Of a DNA stretch of 64,000 nt, positions 26,475-35,214 are shown piece after piece. The DNA lies in assembly GCA_049841275.1 (NCBI GenBank), contig JASGDN010000055.1:1-64000 (forward strand), written 5' to 3'. The position numbers were made by a program, and so were the translations under genes. Position 1 is the first letter of the stretch, and each line of letters starts with the position of its first letter. Source of the DNA: JASGDN01 sp049841275. Lineage in GTDB: Bacteria; Chloroflexota; Chloroflexia; Thermomicrobiales; UBA6265. The notes under the pieces are model-generated. The model was given only the letters and a program-made list of their open reading frames with translations. It did not search any database and was not told where the DNA came from.

Positions 26475-26588
26475 GAAGGGGCTTCTCCATCGGGGCGCCG
26501 TCAAGGCGCCGCCCGTCGCGAGTGCTTGCTAGGATCTCGGCATGGCCGTTCGGGGTGACGGCGAGCATCCTCCGAAGGTGATGGACAG

Positions 26589-27338
26589 CTAGAAGTAGGT
26601 GAGCAGGTCGGGGAAGGCGAGGACGGTAATCACGCGGTCGTCGGCGGGATCGAACTCGGCGTGTTCCAGCTGCCAGGTGTTGTCGTTCGGAATGAAGACC
26701 GCGCGCATCCCGGCGGCAAGTGCAGGCAGGATGTCCGATTTTGGCGAGTTCCCGATCATCCACGACAGCGAGCGATCCAGCCCGCGTCTGGCTGCGAGAT
26801 CCTCGTAGACCTGGACGTCCTTTTCCGGCACGATCACGATCTCGTCGAAGTAGTGGCCGAGGCCGGATATCTCGATCTTCTTCTGCTGGTCCTCTTCGCG
26901 GCCCTTGGTGAGCAGCAGGAGTTCGTGGCGCTGGTGGAGGAACGCGAGCGTCTCGTCGACACCGGGGACGAGATCGATCCGCATCTCGATCAGGTCCTGC
27001 GCCAGTTCCTCGATGGAGCGTCGCTCGGCTGCCGAGGTCGGACGCTCGTTGAGTTGGGCGAAAGTGTCCGCCAGGCTTTCGAGGAATCCGCGTACGCCAT
27101 ATCCGTGGGCGACGACGTTCGCGCGTTCGATGTCGTTCAGGATGGCGCGGATGGCGGCGCGATCCAGGGTTGGGTGGTCCATCCAGCCGATGAAGTCGTC
27201 CACCACGCGCTCGAAGAGGATGTTGTTCTCCCAGAGCGTATCGTCGGCGTCGAAGATCAGCGTTTGCCGTTCCCGGTGGGCAGTCCCGGATGATGGGTCG
27301 GTATCGGGTGGTCGTGGTCCACGATGCTCCATATCCAT
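26589..27338 (-). CDS. HAD family hydrolase
   Basis: The start at 27338 (MDMEHRGPRPPDTD, AGGA about 10 nt upstream) gives 249 residues; an earlier in-frame ATG at 27509 is unlikely. Motif I is LIFDADDTLWENN (nucleophile Asp), motif II LLLLTKG, the motif III lysine lies near IVPEKD, and motif IV is MIGNSPKSDILPAL, which together define the haloacid-dehalogenase fold. The cap is a helical C1 type between motifs I and II. It is probably a phosphatase on a small metabolite; substrate unknown. It is divergent from the DyP gene, with a shared 227-bp regulatory region. Confidence 0.85.
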   Translation of the reverse strand: MDMEHRGPRPPDTDPSSGTAHRERQTLIFDADDTLWENNILFERVVDDFIGWMDHPTLDRAAIRAILNDIERANVVAHGYGVRGFLESLADTFAQLNERPTSAAERRSIEELAQDLIEMRIDLVPGVDETLAFLHQRHELLLLTKGREEDQQKKIEISGLGHYFDEIVIVPEKDVQVYEDLAARRGLDRSLSWMIGNSPKSDILPALAAGMRAVFIPNDNTWQLEHAEFDPADDRVITVLAFPDLLTYF

Positions 27339-27526
27339 ATTCGAAAGTCCTGTTATGGCGTTCTGCGTGAATCGGATGCCTGTCGCAGGACAGTGTACGG
27401 CGTCGCGTCTTGCAGGAGACGTGACCTGCGGTCTCCGATGCGCCGGATTCGGTGGTTCGTTCTGATTGCTGGCATTGGCAATGGAGTGCGTGCAGGCGTC
27501 GTTTATCATACAAAGGCGTGAAGATG

Positions 27527-27546
27527 GCTCAGGTCGCGGCCTGAGC
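27527..27546 (+). promoter_or_regulatory. Leader hairpin of the DyP/encapsulin mRNA
   Basis: GCTCAGG (27527-27533) and CCTGAGC (27540-27546) form a perfect 7-bp stem with a 6-nt loop, 19 nt before the DyP start. It may affect ribosome access or transcript stability. A possible -10 TATCAT lies at 27504-27509, without a well-placed -35. Confidence 0.35.
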
Positions 27547-27565
27547 GGAGAGAGAACGAAAGCCG

Positions 27566-28591
27566 ATGGGAACGAATCGGGAACAGCAGCCTCAGCCTGT
27601 GCTGAATCCGCTGAGTGCGTCAGCCATTTTCCTGGTCATGACGATCCGGCCTGGTGACGATGCGGCAGCCATGGTTCGCGATCTCCTGGCGGATCTGGGG
27701 GACCTGCAAAAGGCTGTCGGGTTTCGCAACGTGCATGCCCAGCTCTCGTGCGTCGCCGGGATCGGGTCGGATGCCTGGGACCGCCTCTTCGGCGATCCGC
27801 GTCCTGCCCGGCTGCATCCGTTCCGCGCCATCGCCGGCGCCAGGCATCATGCCCCGGCCACATCCGGCGACCTGCTCTTCCATATCCGTGCCCAGAAGTT
27901 CGATCTCTGCTTCGAACTCTCTGCTCTGGTGACCGGGCGGCTGGCTGGCGCGGCTGATGTTGTTGATGAGGTGCACGGGTTTCGCTATTTCGATGCCCGC
28001 GACCTGTTGGGGTTTGTGGACGGGACGGCCAATCCCGTCGGCGAGGACGCAGTTGAGGTTGCCATCATCGCGGACGACCCGCTGTTCCAGGGCGGGAGCT
28101 ACGTGATCGTGCAGAAGTATCTGCACGACATCGACCGCTGGCGGGGCTTCTCCGTGGAAGAACAGGAGCGAATCATCGGGCGGACCAAGCTCGACAATGT
28201 AGAACTCCCGGATGACCTCCCGTCTCACGTGACGCTCAACACGATCGTCGACGAGAACGGCGTCGAACACGATATCCTGCGCGACAACATGCCGTTCGGT
28301 CAGGTGGGGACCCGGGAGTTCGGCACATACTACATCGGGTATGCGGCGGACCCTGCGATCACCGAGCAGATGCTGCAGCGGATGTTCGTCGGCGATCCTC
28401 CCGGTACCTACGACCGTATCCTCGACGTGTCCACGCCCGTCACCGGCTGCCTCTTCTTCGTGCCATCCGCCGACTTTCTCGATGATCCCTCCATCGTTCG
28501 CACTCGCACCACCGCTGCAACGAGCGGGCAATCAGCGCCATCCGATGGCTCGCTGGCTATCGGCAGTCTGAAAGGAAGCCCCCGATCATGA
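27566..28591 (+). CDS. DyP-type heme peroxidase, encapsulin cargo
   Basis: This 341-residue peroxidase has the diagnostic GFVDGTANP (149-157, catalytic Asp152), a likely proximal heme ligand His221 (DLPSHVTLN) and a distal Arg239 (DILRDNMPF). The pattern fits the P-class (DypB/YfeX-like). No signal peptide is present. The C-terminus, after a flexible Thr/Ser/Ala/Pro linker, ends in DGSLAIGSLKG (327-337), a close match to the known targeting peptide that docks DyP cargo inside family 1 encapsulin shells. Its stop overlaps the encapsulin start (ATGA at 28588-28591), so the two are translationally coupled. The physiological substrate is unknown. Confidence 0.95.
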   Translation: MGTNREQQPQPVLNPLSASAIFLVMTIRPGDDAAAMVRDLLADLGDLQKAVGFRNVHAQLSCVAGIGSDAWDRLFGDPRPARLHPFRAIAGARHHAPATSGDLLFHIRAQKFDLCFELSALVTGRLAGAADVVDEVHGFRYFDARDLLGFVDGTANPVGEDAVEVAIIADDPLFQGGSYVIVQKYLHDIDRWRGFSVEEQERIIGRTKLDNVELPDDLPSHVTLNTIVDENGVEHDILRDNMPFGQVGTREFGTYYIGYAADPAITEQMLQRMFVGDPPGTYDRILDVSTPVTGCLFFVPSADFLDDPSIVRTRTTAATSGQSAPSDGSLAIGSLKGSPRS

Positions 28592-29394
28592 ACAACCTGC
28601 ACCGCGACCTGGCCCCCGTTTCCGACTCCGCCTGGGCGCAGATCGAGGAGGAAGCATCGCGAACCTTCAAGCGCTGGATCGCCGGACGACGGGTGGTGGA
28701 TGTCGTCGGCCCGGCCGGGCCGACCCTCGCGGCTGTCGGGACCGGGCATCTCAAGCCGGCCGACGTCCAGACTGGAGGGGTTCTGGTCCGCCAGCGCGAG
28801 GTTCAGCATGTGGTGGAGTTGCGTGTGCCGTTCCGCGTTACCCGCGCCGCCGTGGATGATGTGGAGCGGGGCGCCGAGGACTCGGACTGGCAGCCCGTGA
28901 AGGATGCGGTGAAGGAGATCGCCCTGTCCGGGGACCGGATTGTCTTCCAGGGATATCCCGAGGCCGGCATCACCGGACTCGTCCCGAGCAGTTCCAACCA
29001 GGCGATCGCACTGCCAGCCGACGCGCGGCAGGTGCCCGACGCCGTGGCACAGGCGCTCACCGCGTTGCGCATGGCCGGGGTGGATGGGCCGTACACCCTC
29101 TTGCTCTCGGCCGATCTCTACACGGCGGTGTCCGAGACCACCGACCACGGCTTCCCGATCCGCGATCACATCGCGCATCTGCTGGACGGCGAGATCGTCT
29201 GGGCGCCTGCGTTGGAGGGAGCCTTGTTGCTGACCACACGGGGCGGCGACTATGCGCTCCATCTGGGGCAGGATCTGTCGATCGGATACCTCTCCCACGA
29301 CGCCGAGACCATCGAGCTCTACCTGCAGGAATCGCTGACGTTCCTGCCCTTTACGTCGGAAGCGAGTGTGCCCCTGTCGGCCAGGACGCCGTGA
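28588..29394 (+). CDS. Family 1 encapsulin shell protein
   Basis: This 268-residue protein has the normal length of a family 1 encapsulin, which adopts the HK97 phage capsid fold and self-assembles into a protein compartment. Seen features are the N-terminal helix motif MNNLHRDLAPVSDSAWAQIEEEA, the strand FKRWIAGRRVVDVVGPAGP, the E-loop around VQHVVELRVPFRV, and the C-terminal TIELYLQESLTFLPFTSEASV. It follows and overlaps its DyP cargo gene. Together they should form a DyP-loaded nanocompartment, probably for oxidative-stress defence as in other bacteria; that role is by analogy. Confidence 0.95.
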   Translation: MNNLHRDLAPVSDSAWAQIEEEASRTFKRWIAGRRVVDVVGPAGPTLAAVGTGHLKPADVQTGGVLVRQREVQHVVELRVPFRVTRAAVDDVERGAEDSDWQPVKDAVKEIALSGDRIVFQGYPEAGITGLVPSSSNQAIALPADARQVPDAVAQALTALRMAGVDGPYTLLLSADLYTAVSETTDHGFPIRDHIAHLLDGEIVWAPALEGALLLTTRGGDYALHLGQDLSIGYLSHDAETIELYLQESLTFLPFTSEASVPLSARTP

Positions 29395-29485
29395 GCAACC
29401 AGCTTCGCGGCACCGGCCGAACCGGGCGGGGGTGGACAATCGGGCCGGTTGGTCGCGGCTGGGTCGCGTCGTGAACGGATCGCGC

Positions 29486-31819
29486 ATGGACCAGGGAGAC
29501 GGCACGATAAGCAGACGTAAGGAGGGGCGACCCACTGCCGGGCGGAACCTGCTCGGCCGCCTCAACGCGCGTTCCATCGACGACCTCTATCGCATCGCAT
29601 CGTTCTGGTCGGTCAACCTCACCGGGAACGATCGTGGCCGGCATGTCGGGACGCTTTACCGCACGATGACGGACATCCGCTCCGGACGTGAGGCCTGGGA
29701 TGCCCTGGACGCCGTCCAGCAGGCGATCGTGGCGGAACTCGCACTCTCGGAGGCTGGGCCGCTCGCCGTCGAGGAGATCGCCGACCTCGTCGGCCTGGAT
29801 GCGGACGCCACGCGGACGGCGCTGGTGAGCCTCTTCCAGGTTGGCATCATGGCGCGCGAGGGCGACGTGCAGGCGCTCCCGGTCGGCGCGGTGCCGCGGC
29901 TCTTCATGCCGCGCGAACTAATCCTGCTCTTCCGCCGCTTGCAGGATGAGCTCGATGCCGGCGACCTTTCCCGCAGTTCCCTGCGCGTGTTGCTCGACAT
30001 CATGGACGACGCCGAAGTCGAGGCCGCCGCTGAGGTCTGGGGCATCCGCGTCATCCCTGGTATGCGGCGGCGTGCCGAACTGATCGACGATATCCTGCGC
30101 CAGGTCAACCAGCCGGATCGCATTGAGCGCGTCGTGGCATCGCTCAAGCCGAACGCGCGGGCGCTCTGGAATGCCGTCCGCACGGGTCATGATGGCATCG
30201 AAGGCACGGTGGCGCTGGACGACGCGATCGGGCGCGTCTGGCCAACCTGGCGGCGGTCGCGTCCGTCCGAGCAGATTCGTGCCGCGCTGGATGAGCTGGA
30301 AACCGCGCTGCTTGTCATTCACGCCTACCGTCGTGAGGGCGACGGACGCATGCAGCGCCGGCTCTTCGTACCGCAGGAGATTCTCTACCCCGGTCGCGTG
30401 CCGACGACCTTGCCGCTCAAGCCGCTGCAGCCGCTCGCCCCGGACAGCGTTCCCGCGCCGGATTCGCGCGATCCTCATGCGCTGGCCTGGGACCTGATGA
30501 CGCTCCTGCGCGAACTGGCCGCCTTCGGCTCGCCGGTCTGGGTGCCGGGCGAACCGCTGTCCCGGTCGTGGCAGCGGCGGCTCAACGGGCGGCTCTGGTT
30601 CTCCGGGAATGACACGAATGCCGATGTGCCGCCGGTCGGGTATCTCGGTTTCCTGCTGACATTGGGGCTTGGTGTCGGGGCGGTCGAGCCGTCGGCGGAA
30701 CCAGTCGGGACCAGCACCGACCGTGATGCAATCCGGCCGACCCTTTCATCGCGTATCCGGGCGTGGCGGTCGCGTTCCTTTGCCGAGCAGATGGCCCAGC
30801 TGAAGGCGGTCTGGCTCGCGACGGATCAGTGGCACGAAGGCCGGGAGCGTGAGGAGATCGATGTCTGGGGCGCCGACTGGCGCGGGTTCCGCCACCGCTT
30901 GCTGGAGGCCTTGGGCACGGTCACGCCCGGCGAATGGGTGCTGGTGGAGGATCTGGCCCAGCGGTTCGCCGAGCAGTTCCCGACGCTCGTCGGCACGACC
31001 TTTACCGCGGCTTCGGCGCGTTCCGCCGACGACCGTGGTGACACCCGGAAGATGGCGATTGCGCGCATCATCGCAGTCGAGGTGGAGACGGCGCTCTGGT
31101 GGTTTGGCGTGATCGATCTCGTTCGGGTGCCGTCGCGGGGACTCGCCCTGCGGGTGACGGATGCCGGGCGGGCGATGGCGGTGGCGCATGCGGAGTCCGA
31201 CGAGAGCGCCCCGGTCGTGGGCGGGAAGCCGGCCGATGCCGGGCCAGTCCTGACGGTCGATGCGCACGGGACGATCGAGTTGCGCCAGCCTGCGCCGCTC
31301 CACATCTGGTCGCTGACGGCCTTCGCCGACGCCGAGCAGTTGCGTCCAGTGGCGACCTATCAGGTGCGCCCCGGCTCGATCGGACGGGCACTGGGAGCGG
31401 GGTTCGACCTCGACCAGATCGAGACCTATCTCGAACGGCAGGCGGGGGAGCCGCTTCCGGTCAAGCTGAAGGCCCTGCTGCGGCAGTGGACGATCAGCTA
31501 TCGGCGCGTGCGTTTGCGGAGGGCGACGGTCCTGCACGCCGACACGCCGGAGGCCGTGGAGGACCTGAGGCGGATTGCCGCCGAGAACGGCATGCAGGTA
31601 CTTGGCGAACCGGCGCCGGACGGCGGTCTCGTTGTGCTGCTGCCCGCGCTCGGTGATGACGGCGTCTCGGCGGAGGACCACCTGCTGAAGGCGTTGCGGG
31701 CGGGCGGCTACGTCGGGCAGTGGGCGACGGCGCCGATCGAGGATGCATCCGACAGTGCCTCGCCCGAGCCAACGGCCTCCCCGAACGCCCGCCGGTCGCG
31801 CCGGCCGGAACGGAGCTGA
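29486..31819 (+). CDS. Helicase-associated (XPB/Ssl2-like winged-helix) protein
   Basis: This protein of about 777 residues starts at ATG 29486, with GTG 29471 as an alternative. The N-terminal part (NLLGRLNARSIDDLYRIASFW) is followed by winged-helix-like segments (LALSEAGPLAVEEIADLVGLD). Near the C-terminus, HIWSLTAFADAEQLRPVATYQVRPGSIGRALGAG with DQIETYLERQAG matches the Helicase_C_3 (XPB/Ssl2-type) region found in bacterial and archaeal proteins that lack helicase motifs. No Walker A or DEAD/DEAH box is visible, so it is not itself a helicase. Function unknown; a DNA-binding or repair role is a guess. It starts 91 bp after encapsulin on the same strand. Confidence 0.6.
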   Translation: MDQGDGTISRRKEGRPTAGRNLLGRLNARSIDDLYRIASFWSVNLTGNDRGRHVGTLYRTMTDIRSGREAWDALDAVQQAIVAELALSEAGPLAVEEIADLVGLDADATRTALVSLFQVGIMAREGDVQALPVGAVPRLFMPRELILLFRRLQDELDAGDLSRSSLRVLLDIMDDAEVEAAAEVWGIRVIPGMRRRAELIDDILRQVNQPDRIERVVASLKPNARALWNAVRTGHDGIEGTVALDDAIGRVWPTWRRSRPSEQIRAALDELETALLVIHAYRREGDGRMQRRLFVPQEILYPGRVPTTLPLKPLQPLAPDSVPAPDSRDPHALAWDLMTLLRELAAFGSPVWVPGEPLSRSWQRRLNGRLWFSGNDTNADVPPVGYLGFLLTLGLGVGAVEPSAEPVGTSTDRDAIRPTLSSRIRAWRSRSFAEQMAQLKAVWLATDQWHEGREREEIDVWGADWRGFRHRLLEALGTVTPGEWVLVEDLAQRFAEQFPTLVGTTFTAASARSADDRGDTRKMAIARIIAVEVETALWWFGVIDLVRVPSRGLALRVTDAGRAMAVAHAESDESAPVVGGKPADAGPVLTVDAHGTIELRQPAPLHIWSLTAFADAEQLRPVATYQVRPGSIGRALGAGFDLDQIETYLERQAGEPLPVKLKALLRQWTISYRRVRLRRATVLHADTPEAVEDLRRIAAENGMQVLGEPAPDGGLVVLLPALGDDGVSAEDHLLKALRAGGYVGQWATAPIEDASDSASPEPTASPNARRSRRPERS

Positions 31820-31865
31820 AACGGGAGTCGAAGTCCGCGCAATCGTATGACGTGGTCGTACAGGT

Positions 31866-32052
31866 GAGGAGCAGCATGCGCTACTATCGGGAAGAGCATG
31901 AGACCAGGTGGCCTTCGCCAGCAAGTCGGACGTCAAGGAGAGGAGCAGCATGCGCTACTATCGGGAAGAGCATGAGACCGATCCTCACACAGACGTCGCG
32001 AGACACCTCGGACGAGGAGCAGCATGCGCTACTATCGGGAAGAGCATGAGAC
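31866..32052 (+). repeat. Three perfect 39-bp direct repeats, two 35-bp spacers (CRISPR-like)
   Basis: Identical 39-bp copies lie at 31866-31904, 31940-31978 and 32014-32052, separated by two different spacers of exactly 35 bp. Each copy contains GAGGAG, then ATG (31876, 31950, 32024) and codons for MRYYREEHE. The third copy is the ribosome binding site and first codons of the methyltransferase gene. The 74-bp period is not a multiple of three, so the copies sit in different frames. Identical repeats with unique equal-length spacers are the CRISPR hallmark, yet no cas gene or AT-rich leader is visible, and one copy is coding. The alternative is a triplicated gene leader. Confidence 0.8.
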
Positions 32053-32770
32053 TGCCTATCGAACGATTGCGGCGCGAGGCTTCACTCAATGGAACGATCT
32101 GTTCGATGTGCACCACGCATGGACGTACGACGACTTCCAGAACCGCGCATTCCTCGAAGGCGTCATCCCGCATCTCGATCTTCCGCCAGTCTCGGAGACA
32201 CGCGTCCTGGAGTACGGATGTGGTACCGGCCCGGCGGCCTGTTTCCTCGCTGCGCAGGGATTCGAGGTCGATGCGTTCGACCTCATCCCGGAGGCGATCG
32301 CGATCGCACGACGGATGGCGGATGAGCGAGGTGTCCACGTCGATTTTCGTGTGGAGGACATCTGCGCGTTGGCGTCCGAACGACCGACCAGTCGCTACGA
32401 TCTCGTGCTGGACAGCTTCTGCCTGCAATCCATCGTCACCGACGCGGATCGCGATATCCTCTTCGCGGCGGTCCGTGCGCGGTTGAGCCCTACCGGCGTA
32501 TATCTCATTTCCACGGCGATCTTCACGCCGGAGCGCACCTACGATCCCGGTACGTACGACGCCGAGACCGGGATCGTCCTGCGCGAGGTCGACGGCGCCG
32601 CCGGGATTGAGGGCGCAGTCGAAATCGACGGGCGCCAGTACATTCCGCATCGTCGCCATCGTACGCCCGATGCGCTCCGGGATGAGCTGACCGCGGCCGG
32701 ATTCGCGGTGCGTAGCCTCGAAATGGTCGGGGCCAGCGCGAACGTCGTGTGCCGGCTCGCTATGTCATGA
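32024..32770 (+). CDS. Class I SAM-dependent methyltransferase
   Basis: This 248-residue protein starts in the third 39-bp repeat (GAGGAG 4 nt upstream of ATG 32024). Motif I is VLEYGCGTGPAACFLAAQG (about 63-81), with the acidic residue FEVDAFDL next. DICALASERPTSRYDLVLDSF supplies motifs II-III of the methyltransferase domain. The C-terminal part has YIPHRRHRTPDALRDELTAAGF, a common substrate-domain pattern. The acceptor is unknown. It is followed after 190 bp by gltX. The start region is unusual because it lies inside a repeat. Confidence 0.8.
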   Translation: MRYYREEHETAYRTIAARGFTQWNDLFDVHHAWTYDDFQNRAFLEGVIPHLDLPPVSETRVLEYGCGTGPAACFLAAQGFEVDAFDLIPEAIAIARRMADERGVHVDFRVEDICALASERPTSRYDLVLDSFCLQSIVTDADRDILFAAVRARLSPTGVYLISTAIFTPERTYDPGTYDAETGIVLREVDGAAGIEGAVEIDGRQYIPHRRHRTPDALRDELTAAGFAVRSLEMVGASANVVCRLAMS

Positions 32771-32960
32771 AGGGGCAGGCACGTGAGGTACCCATCCGGC
32801 CGGTCGCGGGGCGGAATGCCGGAAATGGCGCGGTATACTGGCATATTGATTCCGGCGCGTGAGTGCCGGTCGCGGGGCTGCGCTTCAGGCGCATTGCCGC
32901 CTTGCTCCTCCTGACTTCGCATCCCCGATCCGCTTGTACCATCTCTCAGGACCACATCCC

Positions 32961-34529
32961 ATGACCGACAGCCACGCTCACGATGACGCCCGTCCCGTCG
33001 CCCTGCCCGCCGGGCTCGACGAGGTGCGTCTTCGCTTCGCGCCCAGCCCGACCGGATCGCTCCACATCGGCGGCGCCAAGCAGATGATGTACAACGTCCT
33101 CTTCGCGCACGGTGAGGCCCGCCGCGCTGGAAAGAAGGGTAGCGTCGTCCTTCGCATCGAGGACACCGACCGCAAGCGCCTGGTGGAGGGCTCCGCCGAG
33201 AATCTGATGGAAGGCCTGCGCTGGCTCGGCCTCGACTGGGATGAAGGACCGGATGTGGGCGGGCCGTACGCGCCCTACGTCCAGAGCGAGCGCAAGGACA
33301 ACTACCACGCCGCTGCCGAGACGCTGATCGCTTCCGGCCACGCCTATCCCTGCTTCTGCACGCCGGAGCGTCTGCAGCAGGTACGCGAGGATCGCCAGAA
33401 GCGCGGCCTGCCGCCGGGATACGATCGCCACTGCCGCGATATCCCGCTGGAGGAGGCGCGTGCCCGCGTGATCGCCGGTGAGCCGTATGTCGTGCGGTTC
33501 AAGATGCCGCTCGATGGCGAGACGGTCGTGCCGGACCTGCTGCGCGGCAACATCGTCTACCAGAACGAGAAGCTGGAAGACCTCGTGCTGCTCAAGTCGG
33601 ACGGCTTCCCGACCTACCACCTTGCGGTGGTGGTCGACGACCACGCGATGAAGATCACCCACGTCACACGCGGCCCAGAGTGGATTCCCACTGCGCCGCT
33701 GCACGTCCGCCTCTACGAGGCGTTCGGCTGGCAGGCGCCGATCTGGCTCCACATGCCGCTGATCCTCGATCCGAAGGGCGGGAAGCTCTCCAAGCGGAAC
33801 GGTGCGGTCTCCCTCTCCGACTTCAAGGAGCGCGGGTACCTGCCGGAGGCGCTGCTGAACTACCTGGCGCTACTCGGCTGGAGCCTCGACGGCGAGCGGG
33901 AGATCTTCTCGAAGCAGGACCTGCTCGACCTGTTCACTATCGAGCGGGTTGCTGCCTCCCCCAGCACCTTCGACCGTGCGAAGCTGGACTGGCTGAACCA
34001 GCAGTGGATCAACCACTACATCACGGAGGTCGACCTGGCCGAGCGCGTGATGCCATTCCTGCTCGCCGCCGGGACCATCGCGCCCGGCCCCGCCGACGAG
34101 AGTCATCCGCAGTTCCCGGCGGTGCTCGCCGCGTCCATCCTGCTCAAGGACCGTATCAAGTTCCTGACCGAGGCGCCGGAGTTGATGTCCTACTTCCTGC
34201 AGGACGAGCTGGAGCCGTATGAGGCCGAGCTGCTGATCCCGAAGAAGGTCGAGCCAGCCCTTGCGCAGGCCGCGCTGAATGCGCTGGCCGAGGTGATTCC
34301 GACCCTCGACATCACCGACGAGGTTGCCACCGAGGAACGCTTGCGCGCGCTGGCGGACGAGCTCGGCCTCAAGCCGGGGCAGCTCTTCATGCCGATCCGT
34401 GTAGCGGTGACGGGCCGCACGCAGTCGCCGGGCCTCTTCGGAACACTGCGCGTCATCGGCCAGGAGCGGGTGGCGCAGCGGATCGTTGCCGCGAACGACA
34501 AGCTGAACGCCGCGCTGGCGCTGGCGTAG
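32961..34529 (+). CDS. gltX: Glutamate--tRNA ligase
   Basis: This 522-residue class I aminoacyl-tRNA synthetase charges tRNA-Glu. FAPSPTGSLHIGGAK (26-40) contains the HIGH-like motif, and KLSKRNG (about 275-281) is the KMSKS-like loop. RIEDTDRKR and YPCFCTPERL are typical of bacterial GluRS. The C-terminal helical region (ITDEVATEERLRALADELGLK, PIRVAVTGRTQSPGLFGTL) is the anticodon-binding domain. ATG at 32961 has AGGA 9 nt upstream. The histidine phosphatase follows 28 bp downstream, probably in the same transcript. If this is the only GluRS in the genome it could also serve tRNA-Gln via an amidotransferase; that cannot be seen here. Confidence 0.96.
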   Translation: MTDSHAHDDARPVALPAGLDEVRLRFAPSPTGSLHIGGAKQMMYNVLFAHGEARRAGKKGSVVLRIEDTDRKRLVEGSAENLMEGLRWLGLDWDEGPDVGGPYAPYVQSERKDNYHAAAETLIASGHAYPCFCTPERLQQVREDRQKRGLPPGYDRHCRDIPLEEARARVIAGEPYVVRFKMPLDGETVVPDLLRGNIVYQNEKLEDLVLLKSDGFPTYHLAVVVDDHAMKITHVTRGPEWIPTAPLHVRLYEAFGWQAPIWLHMPLILDPKGGKLSKRNGAVSLSDFKERGYLPEALLNYLALLGWSLDGEREIFSKQDLLDLFTIERVAASPSTFDRAKLDWLNQQWINHYITEVDLAERVMPFLLAAGTIAPGPADESHPQFPAVLAASILLKDRIKFLTEAPELMSYFLQDELEPYEAELLIPKKVEPALAQAALNALAEVIPTLDITDEVATEERLRALADELGLKPGQLFMPIRVAVTGRTQSPGLFGTLRVIGQERVAQRIVAANDKLNAALALA

Positions 34530-34557
34530 GACAGGACAACGGGAGACGCATCCTCGC

Positions 34558-35181
34558 ATGGCCGATTCTCTGACCACCACGATCTTCCTCGTCCGGCATG
34601 GCGAGACCGACTGGAACGTGCAGCGCAAGTACCAGGGTTCGACCGATATTCCGCTTAACGCGCTCGGCCGCGAGCAGGCCGCGATGCTCGGGGCCTGGCT
34701 TGCGGCGGATGTCACCCGCTTTCCTGGCACGGCCATCGTTTCCAGCCCGCTCAGCCGCGCGTTCGCAACGGCGCAGGCGATCGCCGATGCGCGTGGGCTT
34801 GCCGGGATCGTTCCTGATCCCGATGTGCAGGAGCGGTCCTACGGGGTGGCCGAGGGCTTGACGCTGGAGGAGCGGGAGGCGCTTATAGCGACGCGGGAGA
34901 CGTGGGAGGGACTCGAACCGTGGGAGGCGGTCGCCACACGCGCGATGCGGGCGATCGGCAGGGTGCATGCGGACCGTCCCGGTGAAGCGACGTTCGTGGT
35001 CTGCCACGGTGGCCTGATCAACGCGATCCTGACGGAGCTTTCCGGCGGCGAGATTGGGACGGGCAAGACGACGATCCTGAACACGAGCATCACGACGATT
35101 GCCCGTTCGGCTGCGACGTGGGACATCGTCGCCTACAACGAGATCCCGCATTTCGATCCGGAGCCTGCATTCGCGCGCTGA
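34558..35181 (+). CDS. Histidine phosphatase family protein
   Basis: This 207-residue protein starts at ATG 34558. The phosphohistidine motif is FLVRHGETDWN (10-20), with His14 as nucleophile. TFVVCHGGLINAIL holds the second histidine (His150), and SYGVAEGLTLEERE the proton donor region. It belongs to the cofactor-dependent phosphoglycerate-mutase-like fold. The family includes phosphoglycerate mutases, fructose-bisphosphatases and alpha-ribazole phosphatases. The sequence does not separate them. Probably co-transcribed with gltX. Confidence 0.88.
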   Translation: MADSLTTTIFLVRHGETDWNVQRKYQGSTDIPLNALGREQAAMLGAWLAADVTRFPGTAIVSSPLSRAFATAQAIADARGLAGIVPDPDVQERSYGVAEGLTLEEREALIATRETWEGLEPWEAVATRAMRAIGRVHADRPGEATFVVCHGGLINAILTELSGGEIGTGKTTILNTSITTIARSAATWDIVAYNEIPHFDPEPAFAR

Positions 35182-35214
35182 CGGCAGGTTGCCCCGCATG
35201 GCTGCGCGAACGGA

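Noticed and set aside
26458..27513. 351-codon frame overlapping the HAD hydrolase in another frame
   Set aside because: Arg/Pro-rich shadow; HAD motifs I to IV are all in the other frame.
31866..32052. Confident CRISPR-Cas locus
   Set aside because: Geometry fits, but there are no cas genes and one repeat is coding; kept as a repeat and a finding.
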